The notes below the pieces were generated by a model. It worked only from the letters and a program-made list of their open reading frames with translations, was not told where the DNA came from and ran no database searches. Of a stretch of 64,000 bases of DNA, positions 43,829-52,670 are shown one piece after another. The DNA is taken from positions 107,229 through 171,228 of the forward strand of contig NZ_JACSPN010000004.1 of NCBI RefSeq assembly GCF_015142735.1. The letters are read 5' to 3'. Position 1 is the first letter of the stretch. Each line of letters begins with the position of its first letter. The DNA comes from Oerskovia douganii (GTDB lineage Bacteria > Actinomycetota > Actinomycetes > Actinomycetales > Cellulomonadaceae). The translations under genes and the position numbers were made by a program.

Positions 43829-44335
43829 TCATGCGAGGCGCTGGGTAGCGAGATGATGCTCGAGGCGACCGACGGCACCCCGCAACCTCGTCCGGTCGGG
43901 ACTCGTCAGCACGGCGCTCTCGTCCGCGTGCGGCAGATCGAGGATCAGCGTGACGCCGCACCCGCGGACAGCCGCCGAGCGTGCGCGCCCGCTCTTGCCG
44001 TCGAGCAGCAGATCGGGCGGAGGCATTCGGATCGCCTGCCAGGCAAAGAGCCAGCCTTGGCCCGCCCGGTCGAGCTCGTCGGCGGCATCGAGCACCTCCG
44101 CCGGGCTCATGAGGAGGTCGTACCGGAGCCCCCGCACCCTGCGAACCCCCGCGACATCGGGCGCTGCGAGCGGGACGTCGACGTCGTGCCAGCCCGACCG
44201 GAATGGTAGGTGCCCCTCGATCACCACGAACGGGACCTCCAGATCGAGGGCCCGCACGAGCGTCGACGGGTGCATGCCGTGCACGCCGACCGACCACAAC
44301 CCGTCAGCCGTCTCGCGCGGCTCCTCGATGCTCAC
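43829..44335 (-). CDS. uncharacterised 168-residue protein
   Basis: No family recognised. Soluble, mixed alpha/beta; no signal peptide or membrane helix. Notable segments: VPFVVIEGHLPFRSGWHDVDVPL, VRRVRGLRYDLLMSPAEVLDAADELDRAGQGWLFAWQAIRMPPPDLLLDGK. Divergent from the ArsR-type gene that heads the ClpP region, and so close to its operator that both may share regulation. Codon pattern is that of the host. Confidence 0.6.
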   Translation of the reverse strand: MSIEEPRETADGLWSVGVHGMHPSTLVRALDLEVPFVVIEGHLPFRSGWHDVDVPLAAPDVAGVRRVRGLRYDLLMSPAEVLDAADELDRAGQGWLFAWQAIRMPPPDLLLDGKSGRARSAAVRGCGVTLILDLPHADESAVLTSPDRTRLRGAVGRLEHHLATQRLA

Positions 44336-44394
44336 GGCGACACCCTAGCCAGTCGGGCCCACCACGCCGCCCACAACGGCTCCAAAGAACTCGT

Positions 44395-44426
44395 TGCAAA
44401 GAATCTCTTGCAAAGAGACCTTTGCA
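44395..44426. promoter_or_regulatory. ArsR-type operator TGCAAAG-N4-CTTTGCA plus half-site
   Basis: A perfect dyad at 44409-44426 and an identical half-site TGCAAAGA at 44395-44402, 14 bases earlier, directly upstream of the ArsR-type ATG at 44443. A likely autoregulatory site. Confidence 0.65.
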
Positions 44427-44442
44427 CCGCTACGGTGGTGTC

Positions 44443-45081
44443 ATGCCCACGAACCACGAACCCGAGCAGGCACCCGAGCCCCGCACTCAGCGGGCCGTCG
44501 GCCCTGAAGCGCTCAAGGCACTGTCGCACCCGCTGCGGATCCAGATCCTCGATCTGCTGGGGCACCACAGCGCACTGACCGCGAGCGGCCTCGCCGAGCT
44601 GCTCGGCGAGTCGAGCGGCGCCACGAGCTACCACCTGCGCCAGCTCGAGCGCCACGGGTTCGTCCAGGAGGTCCCGGGCCGCGGCACGGCGCGCGAGCGC
44701 TGGTGGGAGCGGACACCCGGCGGCTTCACTATCGACCTGCCCGACGACGCGTCGGCGTCCGGCGGCGACAGCCAGGCCAACGTCATCGCGACCCTCGCGA
44801 TCAACCGCGAGTTCGAGGCCATGCGGCAGCGCAAGATCATGGACTTCCTCGACGGCGCCCGCACCCTCGATCGCACCTGGCTCGAGTCCGGTGCCACGCT
44901 CGCGACGATCAACATGTGGCTCACCAAGGAGCAGCTCGCCGAGGTCCAGGCCGAGTGGCAACGCTTCAGCGACACGGTCCTCGACCGGTTCGCCGGTCAG
45001 CAGGACACCCCCGGGGCCCGCCCCGTCCAGGTCCACTTCAACGCGTTCCCCCTGATCAACGGCAAGGAGAACCCCTCATGA
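44443..45081 (+). CDS. ArsR-type winged-helix regulator
   Basis: 212 residues. LKALSHPLRIQILDLLGHHSALTASGLAELLGESSGATSYHLRQLERHGFVQEVPGRGTARERWWERTPGGFTID is an HTH_20/ArsR winged helix, with no metal Cys. The C-terminal half (DFLDGARTLDRTWLESGATLATINMWLTKEQLAEVQAEW) is helical and may bind a ligand or dimerise. It overlaps the next small gene (ATGA), and precedes the two clpP genes by about 320 bases. Confidence 0.9.
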   Translation: MPTNHEPEQAPEPRTQRAVGPEALKALSHPLRIQILDLLGHHSALTASGLAELLGESSGATSYHLRQLERHGFVQEVPGRGTARERWWERTPGGFTIDLPDDASASGGDSQANVIATLAINREFEAMRQRKIMDFLDGARTLDRTWLESGATLATINMWLTKEQLAEVQAEWQRFSDTVLDRFAGQQDTPGARPVQVHFNAFPLINGKENPS

Positions 45082-45305
45082 GCGCCTACGCCCCGGCCCG
45101 CACCGACTTCCGGTCACCGTCCCTGCGCGCGCTGCGCCCGAGCGACCGGCTCCTCGTCGTCGTCGGCGCCCGCCTCACCACCTGGGGTGAGCGGAGGGCC
45201 GCAGCGCACGCGACGCGTGCCGCACGAGGTACCGACCTCGACGACGCCGCCGACGACCGCGCCCAGCGCTCCGCCCGCCTGCACGAGGGACGCTCGATCG
45301 TCTGA
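45078..45305 (+). CDS. small basic protein, 75 residues
   Basis: [41 protein letters not shown].. Arg/Ala-rich, one short hydrophobic segment ([10 protein letters not shown]), no Cys. Its ATG overlaps the ArsR-type stop, so it is translationally coupled. No family recognised; small basic proteins with this look are common between actinobacterial regulators and their targets. Confidence 0.6.
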   Translation: MSAYAPARTDFRSPSLRALRPSDRLLVVVGARLTTWGERRAAAHATRAARGTDLDDAADDRAQRSARLHEGRSIV

Positions 45306-45333
45306 CGGTCCGCCCGACGGCACACGGACCCCG

Positions 45334-45348
45334 TCTGCCGTCGGCAGA
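45334..45348. promoter_or_regulatory. PopR-type box TCTGCC-GTC-GGCAGA
   Basis: A perfect palindrome 57 bases upstream of the first clpP start. It has the sequence form TCTGCC-N3-GGCAGA that I recall as the PopR site upstream of clpP3-clpP4 in Streptomyces. A PopR/ClgR-like gene lies 2.2 kb downstream (47591-48019). Confidence 0.75.
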
Positions 45349-45404
45349 TCCGCCCCGGGCGGATACCCGGGCCCCGACCACCGCACCGGGGGCAGGGTCG
45401 AGGC

Positions 45405-46040
45405 ATGACGAACCAGCCACCGCTCCTGCGGACCGAGGCGGCCCCGCCGCCCACCACCCCGTTCGACGACCAGCTCGCGTCCCGCCTGCTGCACCAGCGC
45501 ATCGTGGTCCTCGGCACCGCCGTCGACGACGCCGTCGCGAACCGCGTGTGCGCCCAGCTCCTCCTGCTCTCCGCCGAGGACCCGCGTGCCGACATCGCCC
45601 TCTACATCAACTCGCCCGGCGGTTCGGTGAGCGCAGGCCTCGCGATCTACGACACCATCCAGCTCCTGCCCAACGACGTCAGCACGCTCGCGATGGGCTT
45701 CGCCGCGAGCATGGGACAGTTCCTGCTGTGCACGGGCGCCGCGGGCAAGCGCTACTCGCTCCCCCACGCGCGCATCATGATGCACCAGCCCTCGGCCGGG
45801 ATCGGAGGGACGGCCGTGGACGTCGCGATCCAGGCCGAGAACCTCGAGTACACCAAGGGCCTCATGCACCGACTCACGGCCGAGCACACGGGCCAGACCA
45901 CCGAGACGGTCACGGCCGACAGCGACCGCGACCGCTGGTTCACCGCCGAGCAGGCCCTCGCCTACGGCATGGTCGACCACGTCGTCGCGTCGGTCGACGA
46001 CGTCCGCCCCACCGCCGTGTCCCGGAAGGTCGGCCTCTGA
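45405..46040 (+). CDS. clpP: ClpP family protease subunit (ClpP3-like)
   Basis: 211 residues. Catalytic triad visible: Ser102 in GFAASMGQ, His127 in MMHQPSAG, Asp176 in [20 protein letters not shown] forms the oxyanion strand. Start is about 25 residues before the conserved [10 protein letters not shown]. Together with the next gene, which starts on its stop (TGATG), it should form a heteromeric tetradecamer fed by ClpX/ClpC. The PopR-type box upstream suggests the conditional pair, not the housekeeping ClpP1P2. Confidence 0.93.
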   Translation: MTNQPPLLRTEAAPPPTTPFDDQLASRLLHQRIVVLGTAVDDAVANRVCAQLLLLSAEDPRADIALYINSPGGSVSAGLAIYDTIQLLPNDVSTLAMGFAASMGQFLLCTGAAGKRYSLPHARIMMHQPSAGIGGTAVDVAIQAENLEYTKGLMHRLTAEHTGQTTETVTADSDRDRWFTAEQALAYGMVDHVVASVDDVRPTAVSRKVGL

Positions 46041-46888
46041 TGTCCACCTACACGATCCCGACCGTCGTCGAGCGCACCCCGCTCGGCGAGCGCGCGTTCG
46101 ACGTCTTCAGCCGCCTCCTCTCGGAGCGCATCGTCTTCCTCGGCACCGAGATCGACGACGGCGTCGCCAACGTCGTCATGGCCCAGCTCCTGCACCTCGA
46201 GTCCGACGCCCCCGACCAGGAGATCGGCCTCTACATCAACTCCCCCGGCGGCTCGATCACCGCGCTCATGGCCGTCTACGACACCCTGCAGTTCATCCGC
46301 TGCGACGTCTCGACCATCTGCATGGGCCAGGCCGCGTCGGCCGCCGCGGTCCTGCTCGCCGCGGGCACGCCCGGCAAGCGGTTCGTGCTCGAGCACTCGC
46401 GGGTCCTGCTGCACCAGCCCTCGGGCGGCGCGGAGGGCACCATCTCCGACCTGACGCTCCAGGCCCAGGAGATCCTGCGCCTGCGCGCGGAGACCGAGCT
46501 CGTCCTGGCCCGGCACACGGGTCAGAGCGTCGAGCGGCTGCGCGCCGACACCGACCGCGACCGCATCTTCACGGCCCACCAGGCCGTGGAGTACGGGCTC
46601 GCCGACGCGGTGGTGACGTCCCGCAAGCTGTCGGCGCCACTCGTCCCCGCACACGGGCGGCCCCGCCCGGGCTACCTCGTGCGACCGAACCAGCCTCGGC
46701 GCGCCGGCCGCTCGGGACGCGCAGGCACCGTGGGCGGCACCGGCTCCGGACCGGGCGCGAGCTCCACCGACACCCCGCTCAGGCGACCGCGCTCGTCGAA
46801 CGACACCGTCACGTCCCCGTCGCTCACCCCCACGACGGCCGTCTGCGCGTCCTCCCACCGGATGTCCAGCCCGCGCAGGACCGCGTAG
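46040..46888 (+). CDS. clpP: ClpP family protease subunit with long C-terminal tail
   Basis: Core of ~200 residues with the full triad: Ser100 (MGQAASAAA), His124 (LLHQPSGG), Asp173 ([12 protein letters not shown]). Family members end near residue 200 (here KLSAPL), but the frame stays open to 46888, adding ~82 Pro/Ser/Arg-rich residues that lie antisense to the end of the next gene. The tail has no similarity I recognise, so it is either a real convergent overlap or the result of a lost stop. ATG shares one base with the preceding stop. Confidence 0.9.
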   Translation: MSTYTIPTVVERTPLGERAFDVFSRLLSERIVFLGTEIDDGVANVVMAQLLHLESDAPDQEIGLYINSPGGSITALMAVYDTLQFIRCDVSTICMGQAASAAAVLLAAGTPGKRFVLEHSRVLLHQPSGGAEGTISDLTLQAQEILRLRAETELVLARHTGQSVERLRADTDRDRIFTAHQAVEYGLADAVVTSRKLSAPLVPAHGRPRPGYLVRPNQPRRAGRSGRAGTVGGTGSGPGASSTDTPLRRPRSSNDTVTSPSLTPTTAVCASSHRMSSPRRTA

Positions 46889-47439
46889 GCGCGCACTGCC
46901 CGACGGTGATCGGCGACCGCCGTGCTCCCGAGGCCCTCCGGGACCACGCGCGCGACCCGCGCGACCGTCGCCGGCGGCAGCTCGAACCGCGGGTGCGTCA
47001 GCAGGAACCACGCGCACGTGCCCCCACCCGTCGGGCCCGCGAAGTGCGTGAAGTGCCCCGTCACGGCCTTCGCCGCCAGCGCCAGCCGGTACGGGACCGC
47101 GTCCGTCAGGAGGATCTCCGGGGTGCTCAGCTCGAAGATCCCACCCGTCACCCCGCGCTGCCTGACGTGCTCCGCCGCCGCCACGACCGACGCCGGGAAG
47201 TTGTTGACGTTGTTCCACCCCCACAACCAGCTCCTCGTGCTGGGCACCGCCGCCCCCAGGAAGTGCGCCCCGCACACGAGCGGCACCTCGCTGTGGAACG
47301 TCACCATGCCCGCCTCGAGATCCGCGTCCCACGCCGACTCGCCCCCCAGGTCCGCGAAGTGGAGCTGGTGCTCGGTCGACAGGATCACGGCACGATCCAC
47401 GAGGTCGTCGAGAGTCGGGGCCGGGTTCGTCTGCGACAT
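46672..47439 (-). CDS. DUF6882-type protein
   Basis: 255 residues, soluble. [26 protein letters not shown] is the distinctive segment shared by DUF6882 proteins of Actinobacteria; [16 protein letters not shown] and a beta-rich C-terminus follow. Function unknown. Converges on and overlaps the second clpP for 217 bases; the last ~35 residues ([17 protein letters not shown]..) are low-complexity. Confidence 0.75.
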   Translation of the reverse strand: MSQTNPAPTLDDLVDRAVILSTEHQLHFADLGGESAWDADLEAGMVTFHSEVPLVCGAHFLGAAVPSTRSWLWGWNNVNNFPASVVAAAEHVRQRGVTGGIFELSTPEILLTDAVPYRLALAAKAVTGHFTHFAGPTGGGTCAWFLLTHPRFELPPATVARVARVVPEGLGSTAVADHRRAVRAYAVLRGLDIRWEDAQTAVVGVSDGDVTVSFDERGRLSGVSVELAPGPEPVPPTVPARPERPARRGWFGRTR

Positions 47440-47590
47440 CCAGACAGCACACCACCGACCCGCGCCCGGCGCGCGGCGAAACGGACAGAACGCCGCGCGT
47501 GGCGCGACGATTCACCCTCGGCGGAACCGGGGTGGGGCAGGCGCGGACGCAGCCTGGCGCACGCGCCGCCGGCCGCGCCGGGCGCGACCG

Positions 47591-48019
47591 TCAGGCGGCG
47601 AGCAGCAGGACCGTCGTGGTCGGCGTGGTGGTGCGCACCGGTGCCGAGCTGCGCCGGGGCGACGCACCGAGCGCGTGGAGCTCGCGCGCGGCGCGCTGCT
47701 GCGACGTGAGGCTGCGACGCTCGACACCGGCCCGGCGGGCGGCCTCGGCGTCGAACTCGTCCTGGCTGCGGGCCAGGAGGTCGACCACGCGCAGGCCCAA
47801 CGCACGACAGATCGCGGCCAGGACCTCGGACGACGCCTCCTTGCGGCCGCGCTCGACCTCCGAGAGGTACGCCGTCGAGACCTGCGCCGAGAGCGCGACG
47901 TCGAGCAGCGTGCGCGCCTGCTCGGTCCGCTCGGCCCGCAGGATGCCGCCCACGACGTGGCGCAGCAACGGTTCGGCGGTCCGGCGCCCGAAGAGCACCA
48001 CCTGGCCAGCGGCTGCCAT
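47591..48019 (-). CDS. PopR/ClgR-like XRE regulator with LAA end
   Basis: 142 residues. HTH (residues ~25-75) reads LRAERTEQARTLLDVALSAQVSTAYLSEVERGRKEASSEVLAAICRALGL; YLSEVERGRKEASSE is the hallmark of the ClgR/PopR group that controls clp genes. The protein ends VLLLAA; in Streptomyces the terminal Ala-Ala of PopR and ClgR is, by family knowledge, a signal for degradation by ClpP. The PopR-type box at 45334-45348 is its likely target. Confidence 0.88.
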   Translation of the reverse strand: MAAAGQVVLFGRRTAEPLLRHVVGGILRAERTEQARTLLDVALSAQVSTAYLSEVERGRKEASSEVLAAICRALGLRVVDLLARSQDEFDAEAARRAGVERRSLTSQQRAARELHALGASPRRSSAPVRTTTPTTTVLLLAA

Positions 48020-48173
48020 CGCCTGCTCCTTCGTCGCGGTCGTGGGCGCGGTGGCCCTCGTCCCCTCAACCTAGCGTCGCCCCGAGACCCGGACGCCCGC
48101 AGGAGTGGTCCGTCTGCTGCTGGCGTAACGTGGGAACGGCTCCGAGGAGACCATCGCGAGAGGCGGCCCGCCG

Positions 48174-48569
48174 ATGTTCCGCACGCTCTTCCCCATCCTC
48201 GTCACGACCGACCTCGACCGGTCGCTCGGGTTCTACCGCGACCTGCTGCGCGGCACCGTGACGTACCAGTTCCCCGACGACGGGCCACCCGTGTACGTCT
48301 CGGTCACCGTGGGCGACGGCTCGCTCGGGATCGGGGTCGACCGCGAGAGCGCCGACGTCGGGCGCACGCACCTGTGGGTCACGGTCGACGACTGCGACCA
48401 GGCCGTGGCGCACCTGGCCGCCGCCGGGGTCGTCGTGGTCTCGCCGCCCGAGGACCAGCCGTGGGGCGAACGCGTCGCCCGGGTGCTGGACCCCGACGGC
48501 AACCAGGTGTCGCTCGGCCAGGAGGCCGCCGAGGACCCGGAGCCGGACGGGCCGACGGGGTTGTCGTAG
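48174..48569 (+). CDS. VOC family (glyoxalase/bleomycin-resistance-like) protein
   Basis: 131 residues. Two beta-alpha-beta-beta-beta units: FPILVTTDLDRSLGFYRDLLRGTVTYQF and THLWVTVDDCDQAVAHLAAAGVVVVSPPEDQPWGERVARVLDPDGNQVSLG. Possible metal ligands include Glu in the WGERVA strand. No partner. This is the last host-like gene before the island. Confidence 0.9.
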   Translation: MFRTLFPILVTTDLDRSLGFYRDLLRGTVTYQFPDDGPPVYVSVTVGDGSLGIGVDRESADVGRTHLWVTVDDCDQAVAHLAAAGVVVVSPPEDQPWGERVARVLDPDGNQVSLGQEAAEDPEPDGPTGLS

Positions 48570-48716
48570 GCAGGGTGCCCGTCCAAAGAGAGTTGAGAAC
48601 CATGGCCTGCCCTGGAAACCGTTGCTTCTCGCCTGTCGCGGGGCGCATACAAGCGTTCCGAGCCCTCGGCGACCGACTCTCGCGGCCGGTTGGTGCGCCC
48701 AACTGGGAAGACTCGA

Positions 48717-48836
48717 ATGCTCCTGAGCGCCGCCGAGGTAAGAGAGCTGGTGGCGCCATACGAGTAGGACATGACGCTCGCACAGCTCGGTGAGCGGATC
48801 GGCGAACGCCGGGCGCTATCGCCTCGTCTGAGCTGA
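48717..48836 (+). pseudogene. recombinase/transposase HTH remnant
   Basis: In one frame: MLLSAAEVRELVAPYE, stop (TAG 48765-48767), then DMTLAQLGERIGERRALSPRLS, stop. The pattern (sector preceding an HTH: 'eV.eLV..Ye.GmTLaqLgerfG.hR.tvsr.L') resembles the C-terminal helix-turn-helix of serine recombinases or transposases, broken by the TAG. The whole gap 48570-48944 (375 bp) holds nothing else except the promoter area of the next gene. Confidence 0.4.
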
Positions 48837-48944
48837 TCGGCGCTCCAGGGGCTACTCTTCGTGGGTTCGGCGGCACGGCCGCGCCTGCCAAGATTATCGG
48901 TCATTTGTCGAGTTCATATCGGCATGGGGCACTATATTCTCCAT

Positions 48945-51900
48945 ATGATCGATGTGCTGCTTCGCGACGTCGATACAGCGCGCGTCCTTGCCGCCAGCGC
49001 CGCGCTGCAACTCGACCTCCAGAACGTAAACGAGCTGTTGTTGCTCCAAGCACTGTCGGCCCGGGCAGCGGCCTTAGTCACGCCACCTGGACGGCCGCTA
49101 TCTTCGTCGGCAGTCAGACGCCTTCTCGCCAGCGATGAAGTCGGCGGCCCGAACATGTCCGCGCAGCTTGACGAGTTCGACGGTTTCCCGGTCGTCGAGT
49201 TGCCGCTGCCACCGCGCCGATTGCTGGTTCTCGAGGGTGTCGCGACCGGTTCTGCGCAGGTCGCCGATGGCCTACTCCGCTCGGTTCTCGCAGATCCCAC
49301 CGGAAAGTTCCCAATACTGTTCACGGCCCAGGTCCTGTCGGCCGCGAAGTTCCTGCTGGGACTGAGTGATCTCTTGGCCCACCGCTTCGACAGAACGGTC
49401 GACGATCGTGCGCCCGCGCTGACTCGCAGGATCAACGTGCCGAGTGCCGCACAGCTCGACCTACGGTCCCGACTCGTCACCTTCGAGGCATCGGAACTGT
49501 TCGCGGGTCTCAGTGAAGCCGAGTCCAGGTTCTTGTACACCAACCTTGTCTGGAAGCATGGCGAAGTCACCCCGAGTGCGCCAGTGGACGCCGACTCGGC
49601 TGCGTTCACAGGGCACTTCGGTGTCGATCTCGATAGCAGTTTGGTGGTGCGGCCACTGATCGACACGCACCTCGGAGTGATCGTCGCCAGTCCTACCGAA
49701 CTGGCGACGGCGCTGCGGCACTTCATCATCGTGTCGGCGTACAGACACGACTGCACCCAGCAGCTCGTCGACTCGCTGACTAAGGTGGCCGTAGCCGACG
49801 CCGCACTTCTGCTCAACGCGATGACCGACGAACCGCTGGTGGACGCCTCGCCGGAGGGGGTGTCCGGGTTTGTGCGAATGACGGCGCCGTTCGACGGCGA
49901 CAAGGTAATGGACCTGAGGGTGTCTGTCGACACTCTCGAGAACTACGAACCCACCTCGGTGTGGGGCGCCGCGACGAACGCCGTCGCCGACGTCGCGCCC
50001 CTGGGCACCGACCCGGACCGAACGTTGGTGCTCGAGGTCCGATCGGGAGTCGGCCGAGACGATCAGCTCTTTGTGGGCGCGGACGAGGGTCCTTCGTTGG
50101 CGCTCCCAGCGGACGACCTGCAGACGATCCTGCGCGCGCCAGAGACCAACAGCCTGACGCTCTGGTACTTCGCGCGGGCCCTCCGCCGTCTCGGTGAGTC
50201 GACCCAGGTAATGTCGTTCTCCACGGTCGACACTTTCTCGCTCTTCCGGGACTCGCGCGACAGCCTCTACCTGTCGGACGACGTCGCACCCACGCTCCTG
50301 AGCGTCACTCCTGGTCACGGCAAGGAACTGCGTGAGGAGGCCCATCGTGCGGCAGGACCCGCCTTCGCTCTCTACGCCAACGGCATCTCCAGGTCGATCT
50401 CGATGCACGCCGAGGCGAGCCCGGTCCGAACGGTCTTCGCCGATCCGAATGTCTGCTTCGTAAGACTCGGCGACGTGACCGCGTGGGCCCGTGTGCGCAC
50501 ATTCGGTGCGGCCGACGCCGGTGATCGCCAGGCGCGCGTGCTAGCAGAGTCGATGGCGTACTGGTTGTGGCAGCTCCACTTGGTCGCCCCAGGTCTACTC
50601 GAACTGGCAAGACCCCAATCCGAACTCATCGTCGAGCTCCGGCTCGACTCGATCCACGATGACACAGACGACGTCGTGAATCTCGACCTCGCCGAGGGGA
50701 CGTGGGTGAGCTACGACGAGGCGTCTGTCTGCCCCGCACCTCCGGTTCTCGGTGCGGCTTCGGCAGGTTTCTACCTCGATGGGTGGCCACCATCAGTTGC
50801 GGCTCCAGGCGCGCCACCGAACGGGTTCGACCGGCAGCTCGTCTCGGCACTCGTGGATGGGCTCGTGGCGCTCGTTTCGACCGCTGAATCCTGGCCAAGC
50901 GAGCGTCGTCGACATGTCGTTGACGTCGTCGCGCCTCCCGGGTGGAAGATCATGACCCAAGTCATCAATGCTGAAGACGACCTGCTGCTCTGGCCCGGTC
51001 GTCTACCTTCCGCGCCGTACGTCAGCGACGCGGCAACAGCCATCGTCCTTGATGAGCTCGGCGCGCACCTGGCAGAGTCAGGCTTCCGCCACGGCAAGGT
51101 GGCCGACGTCGACCGCACCGCGTTCCTCAACGACCACGTGACCGCGTTCCTCCAGGATTGGCTTGCCCGCGAACTCGCCGAACTCGCTGGACACGGAGCG
51201 CTGCGTCAACTCCTCGGTCTCCACGAGGCGCTCCTGCACGAGATGGCGTCTGACGAGAGGCATCTTCCGATCCGGATCGCGTGCTTCGGCGAAGCCGCGA
51301 ACGACGTCAGGCGGATCCGGCGCCATCGTCAGAAGGCCACGACCTCAGCAATCGCACTCCGCTACCTCGTCGAGCGGCTCTCGGCGCGGCCCTCGGATGG
51401 CGTGCACGACCTGACTCGCGAACGCTACGACCTCGTGCTGGCTATCGCGGCCGAGATCGTGAACAAGGGAATGCTCTCGGACGCTCTGCACGGCGGGCTG
51501 GCCGACAACGAGATCAGCGTGCTCCGCTCCGGCCGGCTCGGGGTATCGCGCGAGCAGGAGGCCTTCACCCGGGCGATCGCGGAGTTCGCGGAGGGGTTGA
51601 CCACTCGAACTGTCGCCGAGGCAGCGGCGCTTGCGAGCGATGTGCACCGCGACGGGCGAGAGCTCTCTGACGATGTGGACTCCGCCGCCGCCCCGGGCGA
51701 GCAAACGACAACTGGATCCCCACTGGAGGCTCTCAACCCACTCGCGGTCGCGGAGTACGGCTTCTCATACACGCAGCTTGTCAACGGCTGCGGCGGGTTG
51801 ATCGATGCCTCCCGACAGCGCGGCCAGGACGACGTTGGGGAACTCGAGCTATCGGTGGCGATCACAGCCATCCGGGCTGCTACCGATGTTGATGATGACC

Positions 51901-52670
51901 TCGCTCACCAGATGATCGCTTGCCTCTCACTCGATCCTGTGGACGACTTCTCGTCCGCTGGCGCCGATGCCTTCCCGTGGCGATTCACCCGGGGACGCTC
52001 GTTCATCGTGCGTCCGCTCGTCGTCGTCTCCGAGGAGGCCGAGCCCGATCGGGTGCTGTTCGGACACCGAGCCCTGTGGCTGACGCCTCGGCGATGGTTG
52101 GAGCGCCACTTGAGTGGTCGCCTGCAGGCGAACTCGCCGGCCATGCGACGGGCGCTGGCCGCGCAGCGCGACGCGAAGGGCGGTCAGTTCGAGATCGAGG
52201 TGGCGGAGGTGCTCAAGGCAATGGGGGCCGGTCCGGTCCGCCGACGCTTCGTTCGCGCCGGGAGCATGGACCTGGCAAACGTCGACGGCGAGAACCTCGG
52301 GGACATCGATGTCCTTGCGGCCACACCGACCGGGGTACTCGTCGCTGTCGAGGCTAAAGACCTCGAGGCGGCCCGCACGCCAGTTGAGGTCGTTCGCGAG
52401 GTGCGTGCGCTGTCGACCGGGCCGAAGGCCGCAACCGCCCGACTGGCTCGGCGAGTCGAGCAATTGTCGGCGAACGTCCGGGCCGTCGAGGACACACTTG
52501 GACTCGAGCACGTCGCACGGCGGCGCGTCGTCGCACTCGTCGTAACGAACGCGCCGCTTCTCGGCAGTCGCCTCAGCGATTCGCACGTCCGGATCGTGGC
52601 TCTCACGGAGCTCCCCGCAATGCTTGCAGATCTGGACGACATTGCGCCCCGTGGCGCCCGACGCCGTTGA
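48945..52670 (+). CDS. very large protein with C-terminal PD-(D/E)XK nuclease domain
   Basis: 1,241 residues from ATG 48945, or 1,248 from ATG 48924. Residues 1-~1065 match nothing I know; I see no Walker motifs, membrane helix or signal peptide. The C-terminal ~160 residues carry a restriction-like core: Glu1083 in GGQFEIEVAEVLKAMG, Asp1120/Asp1122 in GDIDVLAATP, Glu1136-x-Lys1138 in VAVEAKD, then a helix. Base and codon use differ from neighbours (visibly lower GC; TTA Leu codon at 49074-49076). No ribosome binding site; TATATT close upstream suggests a leaderless start. Candidate defence nuclease or mobile-element effector; function unknown. Confidence 0.8.
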   Translation: MIDVLLRDVDTARVLAASAALQLDLQNVNELLLLQALSARAAALVTPPGRPLSSSAVRRLLASDEVGGPNMSAQLDEFDGFPVVELPLPPRRLLVLEGVATGSAQVADGLLRSVLADPTGKFPILFTAQVLSAAKFLLGLSDLLAHRFDRTVDDRAPALTRRINVPSAAQLDLRSRLVTFEASELFAGLSEAESRFLYTNLVWKHGEVTPSAPVDADSAAFTGHFGVDLDSSLVVRPLIDTHLGVIVASPTELATALRHFIIVSAYRHDCTQQLVDSLTKVAVADAALLLNAMTDEPLVDASPEGVSGFVRMTAPFDGDKVMDLRVSVDTLENYEPTSVWGAATNAVADVAPLGTDPDRTLVLEVRSGVGRDDQLFVGADEGPSLALPADDLQTILRAPETNSLTLWYFARALRRLGESTQVMSFSTVDTFSLFRDSRDSLYLSDDVAPTLLSVTPGHGKELREEAHRAAGPAFALYANGISRSISMHAEASPVRTVFADPNVCFVRLGDVTAWARVRTFGAADAGDRQARVLAESMAYWLWQLHLVAPGLLELARPQSELIVELRLDSIHDDTDDVVNLDLAEGTWVSYDEASVCPAPPVLGAASAGFYLDGWPPSVAAPGAPPNGFDRQLVSALVDGLVALVSTAESWPSERRRHVVDVVAPPGWKIMTQVINAEDDLLLWPGRLPSAPYVSDAATAIVLDELGAHLAESGFRHGKVADVDRTAFLNDHVTAFLQDWLARELAELAGHGALRQLLGLHEALLHEMASDERHLPIRIACFGEAANDVRRIRRHRQKATTSAIALRYLVERLSARPSDGVHDLTRERYDLVLAIAAEIVNKGMLSDALHGGLADNEISVLRSGRLGVSREQEAFTRAIAEFAEGLTTRTVAEAAALASDVHRDGRELSDDVDSAAAPGEQTTTGSPLEALNPLAVAEYGFSYTQLVNGCGGLIDASRQRGQDDVGELELSVAITAIRAATDVDDDLAHQMIACLSLDPVDDFSSAGADAFPWRFTRGRSFIVRPLVVVSEEAEPDRVLFGHRALWLTPRRWLERHLSGRLQANSPAMRRALAAQRDAKGGQFEIEVAEVLKAMGAGPVRRRFVRAGSMDLANVDGENLGDIDVLAATPTGVLVAVEAKDLEAARTPVEVVREVRALSTGPKAATARLARRVEQLSANVRAVEDTLGLEHVARRRVVALVVTNAPLLGSRLSDSHVRIVALTELPAMLADLDDIAPRGARRR

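Noticed and set aside
44395-44426. Riboswitch or attenuator upstream of the ArsR-type gene
   Set aside because: The inverted repeat is short, AT-rich for this genome and immediately upstream of the start; a protein operator explains it better.
48690-48720. Possible copy of the tRNA T-arm as a left attachment site
   Set aside because: The stretch around CCCAACTGGGAAGACTCGAA resembles the tRNA 3' region only loosely, with indels; not enough to call an attachment site.
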